Positions 24,770-32,381 of a DNA stretch of 64,000 nucleotides are shown here, piece after piece. Both the position numbers and the translations under genes were made by a program. Numbering within the stretch: the first letter of the stretch is position 1; each line of letters opens with the position of its first letter. The notes below the pieces were generated by a model. That model did no database searches, was not told where the DNA came from, and saw only the letters and a program-made list of their open reading frames with translations. Origin of the DNA: Mucilaginibacter pedocola (GTDB taxonomy: Bacteria > Bacteroidota > Bacteroidia > Sphingobacteriales > Sphingobacteriaceae); assembly GCF_002013915.1 (NCBI RefSeq), contig NZ_MBTF01000035.1, forward strand, positions 124,001 to 188,000. The letters are read 5' to 3'.

Positions 24770-26746
24770 ATGATTTTCGACCGCAAAAATATCGATAATG
24801 ACGGTTTAATAACGTTCTACAAGAAATTATTATTGCCGCGGCTGGTCGAGGAGAAGATGCTTATTCTGCTGCGCCAGGGCCGCATAGGCAAATGGTTTTC
24901 GGGCATCGGGCAGGAAGCTATAGCAGTTGGTAGCACTCTGGCCATGGATGCCGATGAGTATATTTTACCCATGCACCGTAATCTGGGTGTATTCACGGCC
25001 CGCAACATTCCCATATCGCGCTTAATGGCCCAATGGCAGGGAAAGCTATCCGGCTTTACCCGCGGGCGCGACCGCTCCTTCCATTTTGGCACGCAGGAAC
25101 ACAAAATTGTTGGCATGATATCGCACCTCGGTCCGCAAATGGCCCTGGCCGATGGTATTGCACTTGCCGATAAATTGAGCGCTCGCAAAAAAGTTACCTT
25201 GGTTTACACCGGCGAAGGTGCTACCAGCGAAGGTGATTTCCACGAGGCTATAAATATTGCCGCTGTGTGGGATCTGCCCGTTATATTTTTGATAGAGAAC
25301 AACGGTTACGGGCTATCAACTCCCGTTAACGAACAATACCGCTGCGAATCGTTAGTAGACCGTGCCATTGGCTACGGCATAGAGGGCCGTCGCGTAGATG
25401 GTAATAACGTGCTGGAAGTTTACCACACCGTAAACGAACTGGCCAAAAGCATGCGCGAAAAACCGCGCCCCGTACTGCTGGAATGCATGACTTTCCGCAT
25501 GCGCGGGCACGAGGAAGCCTCGGGCACTAAATATGTCCCGCCCGAACTCTTCGAAAAATGGCAGAAGAAAGACCCGCTGGAAAATTTTGAAAAGTATTTG
25601 CTGGAAGAACAAGTATTACGCCTCGATTGGGTGCCTTACCTGCGCAGCGAATTTGCCAAGCTGATAGATGTTGAGATAGAGAAGGTATTTAGCGAGCCGG
25701 ATATCGTTCCGCACGTGCAAACCGAGGTGAACAGTATGTACCGCATGCTGAACCCGCCTAACCGCCCATCATACGAAGTGCTGAGCAACAAACGCTACAT
25801 TGATGCCATAAGCGATGCCCTCAAACAAAGCATGCGCAAATACTCTAAGTTGGTAATAATGGGGCAGGACATTGCCGAATACGGCGGTGCCTTTAAAATT
25901 ACGCAGGGTTTTGTAGAAGAGTTTGGCAAAGAGCGCGTGCGCAATACGCCCATTTGCGAATCGGGCATTGTGGGTACAGCCGTAGGGCTTTCGCTTAACG
26001 GCTATAAGGCTATTGTAGAAATGCAATTTGCCGATTTTGTTACCTGCGGCTTTAACCAGATAGTAAATAACGTAGCCAAAACCTACTACCGTTGGGGCCA
26101 GCCTGTTGATGTTGTGATACGCATGCCGACGGGCGGCGGCACCGGCGCGGGTCCGTTCCATTCGCAGAGTAACGAGGCCTGGTTTACCAAAACCCCGGGG
26201 CTGAAGGTGGTTTACCCGGCCTTTCCCGATGATGCCAAAGGCTTACTGATGGCGGCTATAGAAGACCCCAACCCCGTAATGTTTTTTGAGCACAAGGCGC
26301 TGTACCGCAGCGTAAGCGGCAACGTGCCCGACGAAGAATATTATGTGGAAATAGGTAAAGCCAACATTGTGAGCCAGGGCACCAAGGCCAGCATTATTAC
26401 CTACGGCATGGGCGTACACTGGGCATTAGAATATGCCGAAAAGCACCCGGAACACGCCATAGAAGTGCTCGACCTACGCAGCCTGCAACCATGGGATAAA
26501 GAAGCCGTGGCAAAAACAGTAAAGAAAACATCCAAAGTGCTGATACTGCATGAAGATACCCTCACCAGCGGTTTCGGCGGCGAAATTGCAGCCTACATTG
26601 GCGAGCATTGCTTTCAGTACCTCGATGCACCGATAATGCGCTGCGCCAGCCTCGATACCGCCATCCCCATGAACAAAGCCCTCGAAGACCAATTTATGGC
26701 CAAAGCAAGATTGGAGGAGTGTATGGAAAAGTTGTTGAAATTTTAG
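24770..26746 (+). CDS. Alpha-ketoacid dehydrogenase E1, fused alpha and beta subunits
   Basis: A 658-residue protein. Residues about 1-310 are E1-alpha with the thiamine diphosphate site GEGATSEGDFHEAIN (near 147) and LIENNGYGLSTP; residues about 335-658 are E1-beta with VMGQDIAEYGGAF, AVGLSLNGYKAIVEMQFADF and MPTGGGTGAGPFHSQ. The enzyme decarboxylates a 2-oxo acid (branched-chain or pyruvate type) and hands the acyl group to lipoyl-E2. Fusion in one chain is regular in Bacteroidota. E2 and E3 genes are not in this window. Confidence 0.93.
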   Translation: MIFDRKNIDNDGLITFYKKLLLPRLVEEKMLILLRQGRIGKWFSGIGQEAIAVGSTLAMDADEYILPMHRNLGVFTARNIPISRLMAQWQGKLSGFTRGRDRSFHFGTQEHKIVGMISHLGPQMALADGIALADKLSARKKVTLVYTGEGATSEGDFHEAINIAAVWDLPVIFLIENNGYGLSTPVNEQYRCESLVDRAIGYGIEGRRVDGNNVLEVYHTVNELAKSMREKPRPVLLECMTFRMRGHEEASGTKYVPPELFEKWQKKDPLENFEKYLLEEQVLRLDWVPYLRSEFAKLIDVEIEKVFSEPDIVPHVQTEVNSMYRMLNPPNRPSYEVLSNKRYIDAISDALKQSMRKYSKLVIMGQDIAEYGGAFKITQGFVEEFGKERVRNTPICESGIVGTAVGLSLNGYKAIVEMQFADFVTCGFNQIVNNVAKTYYRWGQPVDVVIRMPTGGGTGAGPFHSQSNEAWFTKTPGLKVVYPAFPDDAKGLLMAAIEDPNPVMFFEHKALYRSVSGNVPDEEYYVEIGKANIVSQGTKASIITYGMGVHWALEYAEKHPEHAIEVLDLRSLQPWDKEAVAKTVKKTSKVLILHEDTLTSGFGGEIAAYIGEHCFQYLDAPIMRCASLDTAIPMNKALEDQFMAKARLEECMEKLLKF

Positions 26747-26759
26747 GTAACTTAGTAAT

Positions 26760-27014
26760 ATGCTAACGTTAGAAGAAATATACAAACAAGACCCTATCGA
26801 AAAAGGCATTGATGAAGATGCGGGCTTGGGCGCACAAGCTATGCTGAAAGCCGGTATCCCTATTTTCTATCGTGATGAGCAATACCCCGAAACTTTAGAA
26901 GGCGAACTATTTGTTAAGGAATACTCAAGCGGTGCCAAGTTCATTGTTCGGAGGCATCTTACTGAAGATTTTAGGGTGTTAGAAGAAAAGATCAAATCAT
27001 TAAATTCCTTATAA
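26760..27014 (+). CDS. Small protein, putative antitoxin or partner of the zeta-like protein
   Basis: An 84-residue acidic protein of no family that I recognise. Its stop codon shares one base with the start of the downstream P-loop gene (TAATG), and it begins 13 bases after the E1 gene. Small acidic proteins placed directly before zeta-toxin-like kinases are usually antitoxins, so this role is inferred from position only. Confidence 0.6.
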   Translation: MLTLEEIYKQDPIEKGIDEDAGLGAQAMLKAGIPIFYRDEQYPETLEGELFVKEYSSGAKFIVRRHLTEDFRVLEEKIKSLNSL

Positions 27015-27610
27015 TGCCAACATTAGTTATTGTTGGAGGGCCGAATGGCTCCGGTAAAACAACTTTGACTAAGCATCTTATAAAACGCGGGCGAATTAAA
27101 ACGCACGTTATCAACCCTGATGATATTGCTAAAATTGAACTCGGCAGTTTTAACTTCAGAGTCGGTGCTGCCAAGTTAGCACTCGAGCGTCGGCACCAGG
27201 CCTTAAGTATTAACGCCGATTTTGCCTTTGAGACTACCTTTTCAGGCAAATCGGAGATCAATGACTGCATAGCAGCGAAAGCAGCGGGTTTTAAAACGAT
27301 CTTATATTATATCACGCTTACATCCGTGATGGATAACATAAACCGGGTTGAAGAACGGGAATTAAATTTGGGTCACCCTGTTGATGTAGAGGATATAGCC
27401 CGGAGGTATAATAAGAGCAAGGCAAACCTATCATCCCATATTAGCCTGTTTGACCGTGTATATCTTTTCGACAACTCAAAAACCGAACGGTCACGAGTAG
27501 CTATATTTGAAAAGGGGGAACTGATATGGCTGAGCCCTAAACACAAAGACCATTCTTTCTACAAAGAATTACTTACCCCTCAACCAACTCCACCTCTGCC
27601 ACAGGGCTAA
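27014..27610 (+). CDS. Zeta-toxin-like P-loop kinase
   Basis: A 198-residue protein with Walker A GGPNGSGKTTLTK (near residue 8), then VINPDDIAKIEL, FAFETTFSGKSE (the zeta-type F-E-T-T-F-S motif) and ITLTSVMDNINRVEER. This matches the COG4185/zeta toxin group, kinases that in known toxins phosphorylate UDP-sugars or other small molecules. Last 38 bases overlap the end of the opposite-strand SprT-like gene. Whether it is toxic is not shown; some members are ordinary kinases. Confidence 0.82.
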   Translation: MPTLVIVGGPNGSGKTTLTKHLIKRGRIKTHVINPDDIAKIELGSFNFRVGAAKLALERRHQALSINADFAFETTFSGKSEINDCIAAKAAGFKTILYYITLTSVMDNINRVEERELNLGHPVDVEDIARRYNKSKANLSSHISLFDRVYLFDNSKTERSRVAIFEKGELIWLSPKHKDHSFYKELLTPQPTPPLPQG

Positions 27611-28184
27611 ATAAGTAAACCCGCTTGGTACTTATCTCAACGCATTTATAACGTTTGCGTAGTTTTTCTTCTTTACGAAACACGCGGCCATCCTTTATTT
27701 TGAAAACCGATTTGATGGGTATTTTCTCTACCGTATGTACCGATTCTTTCACCGGGTCGTACTTGCGGAGGGAGCGGTAAAGGTTTAAGTCGGAGCAACT
27801 GGAGGCGGCCGGGTTATCCAGATAATTGCTGATGGCCAATTTTATATCGGGTGGGAAAACTTCTTTTTGGAAGAAGGGCTGCATCATCCTTTTAAAATTT
27901 GCCTTCCATTCGGCGCCATGGGGTTTTACCTTGTGCTTGTGTTCGTTCCAGGTGTGCAGATGGGCGAACTCGTGCACAGTGGTCACCAAAAAAGCGTAAG
28001 GATTAAGATCGTAATTAACGGAGATGCGGTGGCCCTTGCCATCAAAAGGGGCGCGGTAATCGCCAAACTTGGTGCCGCGGTTGCGCGAAATTTTAAACTC
28101 GCATTTAAAGTAATCTATCCAGCGGCCTATCAAGGGTGCCGCATCCGGCGGAAGATATCTTTCTAAAACTTTTACTTTATCCAA
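27573..28184 (-). CDS. SprT-like zinc protease domain protein
   Basis: A 203-residue protein with the zinc site VTTVHEFAHLHTW (near 71) and a third ligand region HKVKPHGAEWKANFKRMM, as in SprT/Spartan-like domains. The start is a TTG at 28184 preceded by AGAGG at a good distance, a Shine-Dalgarno site that supports this start. The C-terminal part (about 150-203) has basic residues and RKRYKCVEISTKRVYLF, probably a nucleic-acid binding tail. Role may be in DNA-protein adduct repair, but bacterial members are not well studied. Confidence 0.85.
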   Translation of the reverse strand: MDKVKVLERYLPPDAAPLIGRWIDYFKCEFKISRNRGTKFGDYRAPFDGKGHRISVNYDLNPYAFLVTTVHEFAHLHTWNEHKHKVKPHGAEWKANFKRMMQPFFQKEVFPPDIKLAISNYLDNPAASSCSDLNLYRSLRKYDPVKESVHTVEKIPIKSVFKIKDGRVFRKEEKLRKRYKCVEISTKRVYLFSPVAEVELVEG

Positions 28185-28204
28185 TTTTTACCTCTGTATC
28201 AAAG

Positions 28205-28384
28205 ATAATGGTTTAAGCTAAAAGCCGAAAGTCTAAAGCTGAAAGGTTGAAGTGCGGTGACGAAGTTAAGGTGAAAGCCGAAAGTGAAAAGATGAAAGCT
28301 TAAAGTCTAAAGCCAAAAGCAGGACCGATTAAGGCGCAGTTGCAAAAAGCTTTCCGCTTTGTTCTTTCAGCTTTTAGCTTCAAG
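28205..28384. repeat. Short-phrase repeat (AAAGTCTAAAGCTGAAAG type) with inverted copy
   Basis: Phrases such as AAAGCCGAAAGT, AAGTCTAAAGC, GATGAAAGCTTAAAG follow one another over about 110 bases, then an inverted set (CTTTCAGCTTTTAGCTTCAAG) ends near the feoB stop. The layout is the same as in the elements at 600-737, 23764-23855, 37307-37372 and 45430-45525. Confidence 0.75.
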
Positions 28385-30496
28385 CTATCTTAACAGCGTA
28401 TAAACCAAAAACGCAGAAGCATAAGCCAAAAACGTCATGTAAGCGAATTGAGCGGCGGGCCAGCGCCAGTCTTTGGTTTCACGGTATACTACAGCTACCG
28501 TGCTGGCGCATTGCATAGCAAAGGCGTAGAACATCATTAGCGAGAAAGCAACCGCTAAAGTAAATACCGGGCTGCCGTCAGGATTTTTGGCATTCCGCAT
28601 TTTATCCTGTACGGATTCTATACGGTCGGCATCACCCTCAACGCTATAGATAGTTGCCATAGTGCCTACGAATACTTCGCGGGCGGCAAAAGAAGTTATC
28701 AGCGCTATACCTATTTTCCAGTCGAAACCTATTGGTTTTATCACCGGTTCTATCACATGGCCTAAAACACCGGCGTAAGAGTTTTCCAGCTTTTCGGTTG
28801 ATATAACACGCGCCAGGCTATCGGGTGTCATGGTTTTTACTATTTGCGGCTGGCTGTATTTGGTTCCGATGTTTTTGAACCTGTCGCCCGGTCCGTAGCT
28901 CGATAATACCCACAGGATGATAGATACAGCAATAATTACCTTACCGGCCTGCAGCACGAATGCTTTAGAGCGCTCGAACATAGAGAACAGTACGTTGTTC
29001 CACCTTGGCATACGGTAAACAGGTAGCTCCATAATGAAGTAACCGCGTTCGCGCGCCTTCAAAACAAATTTCATTACCCAGGCAACAATAATTGCCGATA
29101 ACAGGCTGAGGAGGTACATGCCGGTAAGTGCAAGCCCCTGTAGGTTAAATATCCACCAAACATTGCGGTTAGGGACTACCAGCGCTATTAACAACGTATA
29201 AACAGGCAAACGTGCCGAGCAGGTTACTAATGGGGTAACCATAATGGTTATCATGCGGTCCTTCCAGTTCTCAATGGTGCGGGTACTCATGATAGATGGC
29301 ACGGCACAAGCAAAACCGCCTATCAATGGCACTACCGATTTCCCGTTAAGCCCCACCTTGCGCATTATCTTATCCATCATGAAGGTAACGCGGGCCATGT
29401 AGCCGGTATCTTCCAGTATAGATATAAAGGCGAACAATACGGCAATTTGCGGGATGAAAACCAGCACGCCGCTCAGCCCGGCAACAACGCCGTCTATCAG
29501 CAGGTCGGCCAGCGGGCCCTCGGGCATTACGCCACGCAGGAGGCCTTCCACCCAAACAAAACCATCTTCTATCAGCGATTGCGGGTAAGATGACCATGCA
29601 AATATCGACTGGAACATAAATAGTAATACGCCCAGGAAAATGATAAAGCCGAACACCCGGTGGGTAAGTATCTTATCAATTTTATTGCTGATGCTTTCGT
29701 CGTGTGCAGCGGCCGGAGTTTTCACCGTATCGTACAATACATCGTTGATGTAGTTGTAGCGGGCAATGGTTTCGGTAGCTTGTGCCTTTTGCGAGTGGAA
29801 GCTGTGCTTATGTTCCAACGCTTCTATCCGGTCACTTTCTTCGGGCTTTAAAAATTTCAGCGTTTCGTGCTGATGAGCCAATTGAAGGGCAAAGTATGGG
29901 TTATTGGTTTTTACCTCTTCGCAAATATCGGATATCAACTCAGGCGCGACGGAACGTACATCAATGCTATCCTGCTGCAGGGCAATTTTATTGGCGTATG
30001 ATATAGCTTGTTTTAATTCGTTTATACCTTCCAGCTTACGGGCGGATACCGGCACCACCGACACCCCCAGTTTTTTAGAAAGCAGCGCGGTATCAATAGT
30101 AATGCCCCCTTTGTTGGCCATATCTATCATATTCAGCGCAACAATAACGGGTATCTTCAGGTCGGCTACCTGGGTGTATAGTAAAAGGTTTCGTTTAAGG
30201 TTTGTAGCATCCAGTATCACCACTATCAGGTCGGGCGTAAGCTCGGTATCGCGCTCGGCCAGTACCGAAAACACGATAGATTCGTCGCGGCTTTTGGGGT
30301 AGAGGCTGTAGGTGCCGGGCAGGTCAACTATCTCAGCACGGCGGCCATCGGGCAATTGGCTGATGCCGGTTTTCTTATCAACGGTAACGCCCGGAAAATT
30401 GCCCACCTTTTGGTTTAAGCCTGTTAATGCGTTAAATAGGGTGGATTTACCGGTATTGGGGTTACCAACAAGTGCTACTCGGATATCAGCTTTCAA
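28385..30496 (-). CDS. feoB: Ferrous iron transporter FeoB
   Basis: A 703-residue protein. The N-terminal GTPase has G1 GNPNTGKST (near 11), G3 DLPGTYSLYP and a G4-like LNMIDMA. The membrane part has about eleven helices with two Gate domains (PLIGGFACAVPSIMSTRTI and ITSFAAREVFVGTMA), whose Cys is a usual feature. It imports Fe2+ across the inner membrane. The start codon is TTG at 30496 in the natural place before KADIRVALVGNP. It lies 16 bases after feoA. Confidence 0.95.
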   Translation of the reverse strand: MKADIRVALVGNPNTGKSTLFNALTGLNQKVGNFPGVTVDKKTGISQLPDGRRAEIVDLPGTYSLYPKSRDESIVFSVLAERDTELTPDLIVVILDATNLKRNLLLYTQVADLKIPVIVALNMIDMANKGGITIDTALLSKKLGVSVVPVSARKLEGINELKQAISYANKIALQQDSIDVRSVAPELISDICEEVKTNNPYFALQLAHQHETLKFLKPEESDRIEALEHKHSFHSQKAQATETIARYNYINDVLYDTVKTPAAAHDESISNKIDKILTHRVFGFIIFLGVLLFMFQSIFAWSSYPQSLIEDGFVWVEGLLRGVMPEGPLADLLIDGVVAGLSGVLVFIPQIAVLFAFISILEDTGYMARVTFMMDKIMRKVGLNGKSVVPLIGGFACAVPSIMSTRTIENWKDRMITIMVTPLVTCSARLPVYTLLIALVVPNRNVWWIFNLQGLALTGMYLLSLLSAIIVAWVMKFVLKARERGYFIMELPVYRMPRWNNVLFSMFERSKAFVLQAGKVIIAVSIILWVLSSYGPGDRFKNIGTKYSQPQIVKTMTPDSLARVISTEKLENSYAGVLGHVIEPVIKPIGFDWKIGIALITSFAAREVFVGTMATIYSVEGDADRIESVQDKMRNAKNPDGSPVFTLAVAFSLMMFYAFAMQCASTVAVVYRETKDWRWPAAQFAYMTFLAYASAFLVYTLLR

Positions 30497-30512
30497 TGGC
30501 TATAAAATAGGG

Positions 30513-30728
30513 CTACTTCAAAATAATAGTTGATGCTTCAAATTTACGCAGGCTAAGCTGGTAGCCCGATACATGAATAGCAATAGGATCGCCAAGGGGG
30601 GCAATGCGCGATACTTTTACAGTTTCGCCGGGGAGGCAACCCATTTCCATCAGCTTTACAGACATCTCCAGATCAGTAAATTCTTTAACAATGCCGGTTT
30701 CTCCTACTTCAAGCTGTGAAAGTGTCAT
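30513..30728 (-). CDS. feoA: Ferrous iron transport protein FeoA (SH3-like)
   Basis: 71 residues from the ATG at 30728 (MTLSQLEVGETGIVKEF). A GTG six codons upstream is in frame, but it overlaps the -7 box of the promoter, so it would fall outside the transcript; this settles the start. The SH3-like pattern KLMEMGCLPGETVKVSRIAPLGDPIAI is typical FeoA. It binds and regulates FeoB. No FeoC gene is seen. Confidence 0.93.
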   Translation of the reverse strand: MTLSQLEVGETGIVKEFTDLEMSVKLMEMGCLPGETVKVSRIAPLGDPIAIHVSGYQLSLRKFEASTIILK

Positions 30729-30745
30729 TCTGGGTAAATTTGACA

Positions 30746-30776
30746 CAAAGTTAAGCCTATTTATATTAAATCCAAA
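30746..30776 (-). promoter_or_regulatory. Promoter of feoAB
   Basis: On the minus strand TTTG (30776-30773) and TAACTTTG (30753-30746) are 19 bases apart, an exact Bacteroidota -33/-7 pair. Start of transcription would be near 30739, about 11 bases before the FeoA ATG. No Fur box was confirmed. Confidence 0.75.
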
Positions 30777-30856
30777 TAAGATGGGTGGCTAAACACGCAT
30801 TGCGTAATAGCCGATGAGTATAGAAGGTGTAATACAGGCTTTGTACCCGAGAATTA

Positions 30857-30991
30857 TTACGCGCGGTTAACACTAACAGTAGCTTTCCTCATGCCGAAAT
30901 GCGGGCAGCCGCAATCTTTTTTGAAAAGCCCGCAAGAGCTTAGCAGTGCTGAACCAGCCAAGAGGATAACGAAGTATTTGAACAGTTTCAT
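30857..30991 (-). CDS. 44-residue lipoprotein with Cys-rich tail
   Basis: MKLFKYFVILLAGSALLSSC is a lipoprotein signal with a lipobox LSSC, followed by a short mature part GLFKKDCGCPHFGMRKATVSVNRA. After the lipid Cys there are two further Cys (CGC) and a His, possibly a metal or thiol site. A longer frame upstream to 31057 is open but lacks signal features. It lies between feoA and gcvH. Function unknown; members of such short lipoproteins are frequent in Sphingobacteriaceae. Confidence 0.75.
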   Translation of the reverse strand: MKLFKYFVILLAGSALLSSCGLFKKDCGCPHFGMRKATVSVNRA

Positions 30992-31044
30992 GGGGTTTAT
31001 TGCATTAGCTTTAATATTACTAAAGGCAAAGGCAATGCAATTTA

Positions 31045-31078
31045 CAAAAACAAACAAGGCCCGCCAATAGCGGGCCTG
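31045..31078 (-). terminator. Terminator of gcvH
   Basis: GGCCCGC (31058-31064) and GCGGGCC (31070-31076) form a stem; on the minus strand it is followed by TTGTTTGTTTTTG. It stands 26 bases after the gcvH stop. Confidence 0.85.
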
Positions 31079-31101
31079 TAATATTTATGGGCAATGCTTT
31101 A

Positions 31102-31482
31102 TTATGCGCCTACCAGGCTTGCATATTCATCGGCAGAAAGTAAACCTTCTACGTCAGAGGCATCGCTTAAAGTAACTTTTACTATCCAGCCTTCGCCGTA
31201 TGGGTCGCTGTTTACCAGTTCCGGCTGTCCATCAAGTGCAGGGTTCAACTCGTTTACAGTAGCTGCAAGCGGCATAAACAAATCCGACACAGTTTTTACG
31301 GCTTCAATGGTACCAAAAACTTCTTCTTTGGCAACTTCCTGCCCTACGGTGTTGACATCAACATAAACAATATCGCCCAACTCGCCTTGTGCGAATTCGG
31401 TAATGCCAATGGTTGCGGTATCGCCTTCAATGCGTATCCACTCGTGGTCTTTAGTATATTTTAACTCGGCAGGGAAATTCAT
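31102..31482 (-). CDS. gcvH: Glycine cleavage system H protein
   Basis: 126 residues from the ATG at 31482 (MNFPAELKYTKDHEWIRIEG). The lipoyl attachment lysine is in FGTIEAVKTVSDLFMP (near 63), and IVKVTLSDASDVEGLLSADEY is the usual C-terminal part. GcvH carries the aminomethyl group between P, T and L proteins of glycine cleavage. Other gcv genes are not in the window, so it is a lone gene as in many Bacteroidota. Confidence 0.95.
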   Translation of the reverse strand: MNFPAELKYTKDHEWIRIEGDTATIGITEFAQGELGDIVYVDVNTVGQEVAKEEVFGTIEAVKTVSDLFMPLAATVNELNPALDGQPELVNSDPYGEGWIVKVTLSDASDVEGLLSADEYASLVGA

Positions 31483-31555
31483 AGCTGTTTTGATTAATGT
31501 GCTCAAAAATAGCAAAACTTTAAGGTATAACAATACACCGAAAAATTTTCAAAAT

Positions 31556-31584
31556 ATAGCGATGGGTTTGAAACCCATCGCTAT
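31556..31584. repeat. Perfect 29-base palindrome
   Basis: ATAGCGATGGGTTT and its exact inverse flank a single G. It lies between the divergent gcvH and DUF4142 genes, about 75 bases upstream of gcvH and 91 bases upstream of the other start. It could be an operator or a dispersed hairpin repeat. Confidence 0.75.
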
Positions 31585-31674
31585 GATTAAGATAGCCACA
31601 CTGTTTAATATTTTTCTTCAAAAACTAAATCACCCGCATCATGTTAACTATAAAAACAAATTATAACCTACAAA

Positions 31675-32256
31675 ATGAAAAACATTAGTTTAGCAGCGAT
31701 GATAGCCCTTGCCGCATTATCGTTCCAGGCCTGTAATAATGCCTCAAAAGACAGTAAAGAAACCGCTGATAGCGTGAACGCCGTTAAAGACACCACCACC
31801 GATGGCAGCACCGGTATTGCAGTTGACCCAATGGATGCCAAATTTGCGACGGATGTGGCAAGCGCCGGCATGGCCGAAGTAGCCGCCGGTAAATTAGCCG
31901 CAGAAAAAGCTGTTGACCCGCAAGTAAAAGAGTTCGGCAGCATGATGGTTATGGACCACACCAAAGCCAACGAAGAATTAATGGCCATTGCCAAAGAAAA
32001 GAACATAACCTTGCCTACCGCGCCGGACGAAGAGCATCAGAAAAAGGCTGCTGAGCTGGAAAAGAAATCGGGCAAAGAGTTTGATAAAGCTTATGTAGAC
32101 GCGATGGTAGAGGGCCACAAAAAAGTAGCCTCGATGCTGGAAGATGCATCTAAAAATTGCAAAGATAAAGAACTTATGGCCTTTGCCACCAAAACGCTGC
32201 CTACCGTGCAGGCGCATTTGGCTAAAATTGAGGCTATCCAAAAAAGTATGAAATAA
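31675..32256 (+). CDS. DUF4142 lipoprotein
   Basis: A 193-residue protein. Signal with lipobox SFQAC (Cys near 20). The mature domain is all-helical: FATDVASAGMAEVAAGKLA, EFGSMMVMDHTKANEELMAIA, then AYVDAMVEGHKKVASMLEDA, matching DUF4142 (ferritin-like fold). DUF4142 proteins are often linked to stress in soil bacteria, but the exact role is not known. The Met-Asp-His MDHTKA and EGH histidines are the conserved ones. Single gene with its own terminator. Confidence 0.88.
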   Translation: MKNISLAAMIALAALSFQACNNASKDSKETADSVNAVKDTTTDGSTGIAVDPMDAKFATDVASAGMAEVAAGKLAAEKAVDPQVKEFGSMMVMDHTKANEELMAIAKEKNITLPTAPDEEHQKKAAELEKKSGKEFDKAYVDAMVEGHKKVASMLEDASKNCKDKELMAFATKTLPTVQAHLAKIEAIQKSMK

Positions 32257-32285
32257 TTAAGGCACTATTAGCTGATATTATACCT

Positions 32286-32320
32286 GAGGGGGGGAGCGCA
32301 CAGCTTCTCCCTTTTTTATT
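32286..32320 (+). terminator. Terminator after the DUF4142 gene
   Basis: GGGGAG and CTTCTCCC flank a short loop, followed by TTTTTTATT. Confidence 0.7.
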
Positions 32321-32381
32321 GGGCACGTTTTGCATAAGGCCGCGTAATTGAATATTTTTAGGCAGATAAAATCCGCCCCTC

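Noticed and set aside
28205..28384. Possible CRISPR array
   Set aside because: The repeats are short, unequal phrases without regular spacers, and no cas genes are nearby.
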